The notes beneath the pieces were generated by a model, which was not told where the DNA came from, did not search any database, and saw only the letters and a program-made list of their open reading frames with translations. Positions 23,817-29,251 of a stretch of 29,251 nt of DNA are shown here, one piece after another. The position numbers and the translations under genes are program-made. How positions within the stretch are numbered: the stretch's first letter is position 1; each line of letters opens with the position of its first letter. The stretch is from an uncultured Flavobacteriales bacterium (GTDB lineage: Bacteria > Bacteroidota > Bacteroidia > Flavobacteriales_D > Crocinitomicaceae), in contig CAJQOB010000109.1 of the NCBI GenBank assembly GCA_905479845.1, forward strand, positions 1-29,251, written 5' to 3'.

Positions 23817-25661
23817 ATGAAAACTAATCTAACCCGCGCGGCGTCATTATTGGCGTTTTCAGCGCTGTTTGGCTCGTCTGCACTACAAGCCCAACAATTT
23901 GTAAATGAAATTCCGATTCCACCTGCAATGACAGGGCCCAATTACCTGATTTCTATAGAGTCGGGTTCTCACAATTTTGACCCAAACGGATTCATTACCA
24001 CGTTCAACTTGAATGTCCCTCTGGCAACTTATTGTTACAATGAACAGGGAAGCTCGGCGATGTCCTATCTCGGGCCTACCCTTGTTATTAACGAAGGTGA
24101 CTCCGCTCATTTCGAAATTGAAAATAACCTTCCAAACCTTGACTCGACGACTGTACACTGGCACGGTTTGAATATTCCTGCTGAAATGGACGGTGGCCCT
24201 CATCAAGTGATTGAAAATGGTGATACATGGCAACCAAAATTCCGTATGATTGACCTGCCGCAAACGGCTTGGTATCATACTCACCTAATGGGTCGAACTA
24301 CTGATCAGGTTATACTTGGTTTGGCAGGGATGCTACTTGTAAAAGATCCAACGGCCCCTATTGAAAGTCAGTTGCCGAATGACTACGGATTTAATGATTT
24401 TCCAATTATCATTCAAGAAAAAGGATTTCTCCTTGATACGTTCACCAATACGGCTACTGCAATAAAAGCAGGTGAACATCCAGGAAACGGTCCACAAACG
24501 CTAGTTAATGGTGTTGTCGGTGGATACCTTCGTGTACCACCAGAAATGGTTCGTTTGAGAATTTTGAATGGTTCCCCTCGTAAGCAGTTCAACATTGGTT
24601 TGTCTACTCAATTGAACGACCCTACGAACTTTGCTCAAATGCACATGATTGCCACAGGTGGAGGTTACCTTCCTAATCCTATTATTGTCGATAGTACAAT
24701 GATATCTGTTGGAGATCGACGTGAGTTCATGATTGATTTCTCTTTGTACGCGAATGGCGATACGGTTTACCTATCAAATTTGGATGTTCCACTAGGAGCT
24801 AACTACGGAACTACTGACGGGGAAGCCTTAATGGCGTTTATCGTTTGGGATTCAATTTTCCCACCGAACCCGATCGTTACTGTACCTGCAAGTATCAACC
24901 CGTCTTATGCGCTTGCGCCAGGGCCAATCTTCCAAAGTAGAGAGAAACACTTGAACGGCCAGGGTGGAATGACACCTGGAGGTGGCGGTGGTCAAGGACC
25001 ATGGTTAATTGATTCAACTGGAATGGACATGATGGTCATCAATGATACTGTTTTGGTGAATACGAAAGAGAGCTGGAAAATTGTGAACAACACAAACAAA
25101 TCCCATCCTTTCCATATTCACAAAGTACAATTCCAAGTAACAGAGTACCACGGAAAGTACGGTGCTGGAAACGACTCAATGGACTTTACATTTGCGAATT
25201 TACCTCCAGAAATGGTTGGTTTCAAAGATGTTCAAATGGTGAGAGAGCACGCTACAATGACTTTCGTTGCGCGGTTCGACAGTTTCCCTAGTTTGTTTCA
25301 ACCAAACATGGGATACATGTACCACTGCCATATCCTAACACATGAGGACATGGACATGATGCACCAGTTCGTGGTAATCGATTCCCTAGATTTCTACACA
25401 GCGATGATTTCAATGCCTGAAACGGAAAAATTGATCGCGTATCCAAACCCAGCAACAAACTCAGTTGCATTTACTGGAGATTACCAAGATCAAGGAATGC
25501 TGCGTATTTATGATCTCACGGGACGATTTATTCGTGAGTACGAGATCAACGGAAACTTAACGGACTATACCATCAATGTGCAAGAAGTGCCACGTGGAAT
25601 GTTCGTTTTGGAATATACTTCTGGACAGAAACGCTATGTTCAGAAAATTAGTTTGCAATAG
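23817..25661 (+). CDS. Secreted multicopper oxidase with T9SS sorting domain
   Basis: I start at MKTNLTRAASLLAFSALFGS (23817, 614 residues); an earlier in-frame ATG at 23793 overlaps the promoter element and spoils the signal peptide (cleavage near LQAQ). All four copper-ligand motifs are present: HWHG (H114, H116), HTH (H154, H156), HPFHIH (H430, H433, H435) and HCHILTHEDMDM (H503, C504, H505, H509), with M514 as the axial type 1 ligand, as in CueO/CotA-like enzymes. It should oxidise phenols, metals such as Mn2+, Cu+ or Fe2+, or bilirubin-like substrates, reducing O2 to water. A Gly/Met-rich loop (GGMTPGGGGGQG, about 385-397) precedes the last cupredoxin domain. The C-terminus (AYPNPATNSVAFTG...) is a type A sorting domain, so the enzyme is exported across the outer membrane. 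A terminator follows. Confidence 0.95.
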   Translation: MKTNLTRAASLLAFSALFGSSALQAQQFVNEIPIPPAMTGPNYLISIESGSHNFDPNGFITTFNLNVPLATYCYNEQGSSAMSYLGPTLVINEGDSAHFEIENNLPNLDSTTVHWHGLNIPAEMDGGPHQVIENGDTWQPKFRMIDLPQTAWYHTHLMGRTTDQVILGLAGMLLVKDPTAPIESQLPNDYGFNDFPIIIQEKGFLLDTFTNTATAIKAGEHPGNGPQTLVNGVVGGYLRVPPEMVRLRILNGSPRKQFNIGLSTQLNDPTNFAQMHMIATGGGYLPNPIIVDSTMISVGDRREFMIDFSLYANGDTVYLSNLDVPLGANYGTTDGEALMAFIVWDSIFPPNPIVTVPASINPSYALAPGPIFQSREKHLNGQGGMTPGGGGGQGPWLIDSTGMDMMVINDTVLVNTKESWKIVNNTNKSHPFHIHKVQFQVTEYHGKYGAGNDSMDFTFANLPPEMVGFKDVQMVREHATMTFVARFDSFPSLFQPNMGYMYHCHILTHEDMDMMHQFVVIDSLDFYTAMISMPETEKLIAYPNPATNSVAFTGDYQDQGMLRIYDLTGRFIREYEINGNLTDYTINVQEVPRGMFVLEYTSGQKRYVQKISLQ

Positions 25662-25685
25662 ATTTAATTTAGCATAAATCAAATA

Positions 25686-25719
25686 AACCCGCACCGATTA
25701 ATTTCAGTGCGGGTTTTTT
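25686..25719 (+). terminator. Intrinsic terminator after the multicopper oxidase
   Basis: AACCCGCAC (25686-25694) pairs perfectly with GTGCGGGTT (25707-25715), with a T run through 25719. It starts 24 bases past the stop and separates this gene from the phosphoesterase. Confidence 0.88.
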
Positions 25720-25779
25720 AGTGTTACTAACATTTGTTAGAATTGATTCGTAACTTAGTTACCTAATCATTTCTACAAG

Positions 25780-28137
25780 ATGACCCTTTCCATTTACCCT
25801 TTTGTTTTGCGAGTTCTGACAGTTGTTGCCCTTAGTTTCATAAGTCTCTTTTCCTTTTCGCAAGCAATCGTTGTCGCTCCCTATCTTCAAAATGGTAGCC
25901 CGACAAGTATGACGATCATGTGGGAAACCGACTCTTCAAATGATGGTTATGTGGACTGGGGATCAAGCTCAGCAACGCTTTCGAATACGGTAACCAGCAC
26001 TTCAATTGGTGGAGAAGGAACCAATAGAATTCACACAGCACTGATTTCTGGCTTGAACGATGACGCGAAGTACTTCTATCAAGTAAGAACCTCTTCTGGT
26101 ACGACTTCAGCCACCTACTTTTTTAAAACACACCCAACCAAAACCTCGGAAACATCTTTAAATATCGTGGCCATGTCCGATATGCAACGTGATAATTCAA
26201 ACCCGAACGTATTCGAAACCATTATTAATTCAGGCATCATACCAGTCGCAAACGCCAATTACCCGAATGGTATGGAGGACATTGAAGCAATTCTTGTTCC
26301 TGGAGATTTAGTCTCAACGGGCACGTATTCATCTTGGAGAAACACCTATTTGACACCTTCAACAGGAATCACACCGTATGTTCCTACTTATCCTGTGCCT
26401 GGAAATCACGAATATTATGGGGCTGGAGGAATTTCCTTGTTCCTTGACTACACTGACCTTCCACTCAACGGTTCTCCATCCAATCCTGAGGAATGGTGGT
26501 ACAAGGACATTTCAAACCTCAGAATAGTAGGACTAAACTCTAACAGCCCAAGTCCAGAATTATCAACTCAGTTGCTTTGGCTGGAAACAATTTTGAACGA
26601 AGCGGGAGCAGACAGTACTATTGATTTCGTTTTTGCCGAACTACACCACCCATACAAATCAGAGCTTTGGTTACCAGGAGAGTTGGATTTCACAGGAGAC
26701 ATCATTTCGGTTTTGGAAAACTTCACAACGGCCTACAATAAGCCGTCGATTCACTTTTTCGGTCACACACATGCCTATTCACGAGGACAATCCAGAGATC
26801 ACAATCATCTTTGGGTGAATGCCGCAACTGCGGGCGGAGCAATTGATAATTGGGGAGAGTTCCCGAATGCTGATTACGATGAGTTCGTATTAAGTGAAGA
26901 TGAGTACGGGTTCGTTATGGTAGAAGTTGAAGCAGGAGCTGACCCTAAATTCGTTCTCAAGCGCTACTCGCAGGGAGATGAAAACGTATTCGAAAATAAC
27001 ACTTTGAGTGATGAAATTACCATAAAACGTTTCTCAACTGCGCCAGATATGCCGATCGGAATCACTCCAATTGGAGAAAACGATTTGCACTGCATCGAGT
27101 TCAAGGCCTCGCCCTTTAGCAATGGATCAAACACTCATCAAGCTTCGCATTGGCAAATTGTTGAAGGGTGTAACTTCAGTGATTCTAGCGTCCAAAACAT
27201 CTGGAAACAATCAATGAATTGGTACGACGAAGTTGATACACAGGCAGGCGATGATTTGACCGATGAAGATGATGTACTTTTAATGGCGAATACATCCTAC
27301 TGCTGGAGAGTTCGATTCCGAAATGCAAATTTAACTTGGAGTGATTGGTCTGCACCCTTGACCTTCAACACTACAGCGGCGAATTATATCACGGGAAACA
27401 TTTTGCAAAATGGAGATGCAGAGTCTGGAATTTCCAATTGGACGGGTGACATAGAGTCTTTACTCGATAATGAGTGCGGTTCCGTACCTGTTTATCAGGG
27501 GAATAATTTCTTTGCCGTTGGAGGTGTTTGTTCAAACGAACAAGACAATGGTCAAGCAACACAATTGATTGATGTGAGTGCCCAAGCGACTCAAATCGAT
27601 GACGATAAATGCCAAGTGGAGTATTCTGGGTTCTTGCGAACATGGGGTGCAAACAATGATCTTCCCGAAATGTACATCGAGTTTTTTGATGCAAGTAATA
27701 CAGTGATTGGAAACAGCCCTGTGCTCTCCAATAGCGAACCTCAGTGGTTGTTACAAATTGGATCCGAATCAGTGCCTATTGGAACACGAAGCCTGAATGT
27801 TGTGCTCGAAGGAACTAGACTTGCCGGAACAGATAATGATAGTTATTTCGACACTTTGAGTGTTCGCTTACTTGAATCGGACTGTTCTTCAATTGGAGTT
27901 TCTGAATCAAATTCTATGTACGTCAAGGTTTATCCAAATCCATCCAAGGGAATGGTAATTATTGAGGTGAATGAAAGCTCTACGCTTCAACTCATTGATG
28001 TGAATGGAAAAATTGTCGCAGAAAAAGAGTTACATTATGGCGAAAACGAACTCAACTTTGAAGGTTTCAAGGGATTCTATCTGTTTGAGATTAGAACTGA
28101 AAATAGCCAAGCGAGTGGCCGTATTATTTTGGAGTGA
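25780..28137 (+). CDS. Secreted purple-acid-phosphatase-like metallophosphoesterase with T9SS sorting domain
   Basis: A 785-residue protein: signal peptide (to about residue 29, LFSFSQA), a fibronectin-like purple acid phosphatase N-terminal domain (APYLQNGSPTSMTIMWETDS, about 32-120), and a calcineurin-like metallophosphoesterase domain (about 125-345). Dimetal ligands are visible as D134 (SDMQRD), D176 (GDL), N209/H210 (GNHE), H289 (LHHP) and H329/H331 (GHTH). The first motif is D-M-Q rather than the usual D-x-H, as seen in some bacterial family members. A fibronectin-like segment (about 430-540) and a carbohydrate-binding-like beta domain (about 545-700) follow, then a type A sorting domain (VYPNPSKGMVIIEV). 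It probably releases phosphate from external organic phosphate esters. It stands alone between terminator and convergent gene. Confidence 0.92.
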   Translation: MTLSIYPFVLRVLTVVALSFISLFSFSQAIVVAPYLQNGSPTSMTIMWETDSSNDGYVDWGSSSATLSNTVTSTSIGGEGTNRIHTALISGLNDDAKYFYQVRTSSGTTSATYFFKTHPTKTSETSLNIVAMSDMQRDNSNPNVFETIINSGIIPVANANYPNGMEDIEAILVPGDLVSTGTYSSWRNTYLTPSTGITPYVPTYPVPGNHEYYGAGGISLFLDYTDLPLNGSPSNPEEWWYKDISNLRIVGLNSNSPSPELSTQLLWLETILNEAGADSTIDFVFAELHHPYKSELWLPGELDFTGDIISVLENFTTAYNKPSIHFFGHTHAYSRGQSRDHNHLWVNAATAGGAIDNWGEFPNADYDEFVLSEDEYGFVMVEVEAGADPKFVLKRYSQGDENVFENNTLSDEITIKRFSTAPDMPIGITPIGENDLHCIEFKASPFSNGSNTHQASHWQIVEGCNFSDSSVQNIWKQSMNWYDEVDTQAGDDLTDEDDVLLMANTSYCWRVRFRNANLTWSDWSAPLTFNTTAANYITGNILQNGDAESGISNWTGDIESLLDNECGSVPVYQGNNFFAVGGVCSNEQDNGQATQLIDVSAQATQIDDDKCQVEYSGFLRTWGANNDLPEMYIEFFDASNTVIGNSPVLSNSEPQWLLQIGSESVPIGTRSLNVVLEGTRLAGTDNDSYFDTLSVRLLESDCSSIGVSESNSMYVKVYPNPSKGMVIIEVNESSTLQLIDVNGKIVAEKELHYGENELNFEGFKGFYLFEIRTENSQASGRIILE

Positions 28138-28166
28138 TTCGCTCTCGAAGAGCCCAACTAATCTTA

Positions 28167-28637
28167 TTACGTGAATTTCACATTCTGATTGCTCTGTCCA
28201 ACAACCGGCTTCTCAACTTTTGATGGCTCTTCTTTCAATTCTTTTTGTTTTGGGGTTTTGTCTCGGCTTATTTCTTTCATGTATTGATCCATCTTCTTAT
28301 GCATCTCTTCAGAGCGCTTCTCAAAATCAGACATGCGTTGTTGCATTTCCTTCTTTCTGGAGTCCATCGAACGCTGCATTTCGCTCATCTTTTGCTCCAT
28401 CCGGTTCTGCATCTCTTCCATTTTTCCTTCCATTTCCGTAGATTTCAGCTGAATATCACGCTTTGCCTTCTCGAAATCAAAATCTTTCATCGGAACACCA
28501 TTTTCGGTGGCACTCTGGCGTTGCTCAACAAGTTCGCCATTTTCATAACGTTCGTAAATTTCTACATCTCTTGAAGTAGATTGCGCCTGTGCAAATCCGA
28601 TAAGCCCTAAACATAAAATTGCTGCTAAATGCTTCAT
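28167..28637 (-). CDS. Exported coiled-coil protein with a methionine core
   Basis: A 156-residue protein with a signal peptide (MKHLAAILCLGLIGFAQAQ), a short linker and one long charged helix (about 55-125), then a Lys/Glu/Pro tail. In the helix, methionines occur at 69, 73, 76, 80, 84, 87, 91, 98, 102, 112, 116 and 120. The spacing of 3 and 4 puts them at the a and d core positions of a coiled coil, where Leu, Ile or Val would be expected. The protein is otherwise mostly Glu, Lys, Gln and Arg. It could be a periplasmic scaffold or stalk. Met-rich helices can also bind Cu+ or resist oxidation, but that is speculation. I know no named family. It is a single gene, convergent with the phosphoesterase gene. 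Confidence 0.8.
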   Translation of the reverse strand: MKHLAAILCLGLIGFAQAQSTSRDVEIYERYENGELVEQRQSATENGVPMKDFDFEKAKRDIQLKSTEMEGKMEEMQNRMEQKMSEMQRSMDSRKKEMQQRMSDFEKRSEEMHKKMDQYMKEISRDKTPKQKELKEEPSKVEKPVVGQSNQNVKFT

Positions 28638-28804
28638 AGTTCCGTTTTAATGGTTCAACTTTTATAACTCATTGTACTGAGTAGGTTACGAAGACCGTGC
28701 CAGATAGATCTTTGGGTTCTTTGGTCTTCATATATGAATTATGACTTAAAGCAAATATTAAAGGGCTTCTAAATATGTAATTCCTGTCGATGAATGAACT
28801 CTTT

Positions 28805-28835
28805 TTTGATTCAGAGAAGCGAATTCTTACCTTAC
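28805..28835 (+). promoter_or_regulatory. Probable promoter of the deacetylase gene
   Basis: TTTG (28805-28808), a 19-base spacer, then TACCTTAC (28828-28835), which matches TAnnTTTG at six of eight positions. Spacing is ideal for the Bacteroidota primary sigma factor, and the start codon follows 23 bases later at 28859. Confidence 0.5.
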
Positions 28836-28858
28836 CAAGAACTAATTAATTCGCTGAA

Positions 28859-29251
28859 ATGAAACCCTCCATTCCAATTCTTGTCATCGGTATCTTCTGG
28901 ATAATGTCTTGCAATATGAGCGATAAGAATGACAACATCGACGAGCGCAACAACAAAGTTCAGAAAACGAAAGCTAACGCGGACAAATCATGCCAACCTT
29001 TAAGCTTCGATAGTATCTCAAGCAAGTTAGATTCTACGAAAGAATGGAATACTGAACTAAGTACTGAAGCGAATAGGATGATAAGAAGAATAGAAACTCC
29101 AGAGGCGGAAAAAGTTGTTTTCCTCACTTTTGATGCTTGCGGCCAGGGAGGTTTAAGTGATGGCTATGATTCCGTTCTGGTGAAATATTTAATAGAAGAA
29201 CAGATCCCCGTAACTCTATTTATCAGCCGTAGATGGGCGCTTAAAAATCCC
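28859..29251 (+). CDS. Polysaccharide deacetylase family lipoprotein (3' end outside the window)
   Basis: The ATG at 28859 opens 131 codons that run off the window. There is a lipobox (IFWIMSC, Cys18), so the protein is probably membrane anchored. A charged linker of about 70 residues leads to the NodB-type deacetylase core: VVFLTFDACGQGG with the first catalytic motif T-F-D, then YDSVLVKYLIEEQIPVTLFI and SRRW. This matches the D-A-C-G variant of polysaccharide deacetylases (family 4 carbohydrate esterases), which remove N- or O-acetyl groups from peptidoglycan, chitin or capsule. The metal-binding H-x-x-x-H motif would lie beyond the edge, so activity cannot be judged. Confidence 0.85.
   Translation, partial: MKPSIPILVIGIFWIMSCNMSDKNDNIDERNNKVQKTKANADKSCQPLSFDSISSKLDSTKEWNTELSTEANRMIRRIETPEAEKVVFLTFDACGQGGLSDGYDSVLVKYLIEEQIPVTLFISRRWALKNP

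Noticed and set aside
28220..28574. Plus-strand open frames opposite the Met-rich coiled-coil gene
   Set aside because: They mirror the skewed composition of the coiled-coil gene, which has a signal peptide and periodicity; shadows only.
1..29251. CRISPR array, prophage or rRNA genes
   Set aside because: No regularly spaced short direct repeats, no phage structural genes and no rRNA-like sequence were seen.

Overview
The window reads as a piece of a Bacteroidota chromosome, most likely a marine or freshwater member of the Flavobacteriales (Crocinitomicaceae/Cryomorphaceae-like; a guess from protein style, not a search). The support is: two intact proteins and one broken protein carrying type IX secretion (T9SS) C-terminal sorting domains, two TonB-dependent receptors with a carboxypeptidase-regulatory-like N-terminal domain, a DUF4249 lipoprotein, a LytS/LytTR two-component pair with TPR repeats, Bacteroidota-type -7 promoter elements (TAnnTTTG), and an absence of strong Shine-Dalgarno sites.

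Layout. 1-147: end of an IS3-family insertion sequence. 148-3980: an accessory patch with two RelE/ParE-type toxin-antitoxin (TA) pairs. The genes of the two pairs have diverged, but their flanks are near-duplicates. Between them lie a mobile-element remnant (a winged-helix-like fragment and a tyrosine recombinase cut off inside its catalytic domain) and a long pyrimidine-rich non-coding stretch. 3981-5478: decayed two-component-regulator propeller gene. 5506-6576: fatty acid desaturase. 6717-9390: TPR histidine kinase and LytTR response regulator, the latter with a one-base frameshift. 9773-13778 (minus): metal-flavoured outer-membrane cluster of a His-rich exported protein, a ZnuD-like TonB-dependent receptor and two lipoproteins. 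13969-14823: ChaN-like protein. 14820-18166 (minus): second TonB-dependent receptor and DUF4249 lipoprotein. 18475-19175: shattered leucine-rich-repeat gene. 19176-20774 (minus): M1 metallopeptidase. 20835-23679: BNR-repeat T9SS protein broken by a nonsense codon and a C-terminal deletion. 23817-25661: T9SS multicopper oxidase. 25780-28137: T9SS purple-acid-phosphatase-like phosphoesterase. 28167-28637 (minus): exported coiled coil with a methionine core. 28859-end: polysaccharide deacetylase lipoprotein, cut by the window edge.

How it works together. Most of the window concerns the cell envelope and secreted proteins: uptake through two TonB receptors, and degradation or oxidation of external material by T9SS cargo and the M1 peptidase. 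The most system-like region is the left end, where two TA cassettes share the same promoter, the same downstream motif and the same large hairpin next to a dead recombinase. That is what a cassette array, or a duplicated exchange platform, would look like. At least four genes carry frameshifts or nonsense codons, so either this locus is eroding or the assembly has residual base errors; reads would decide.
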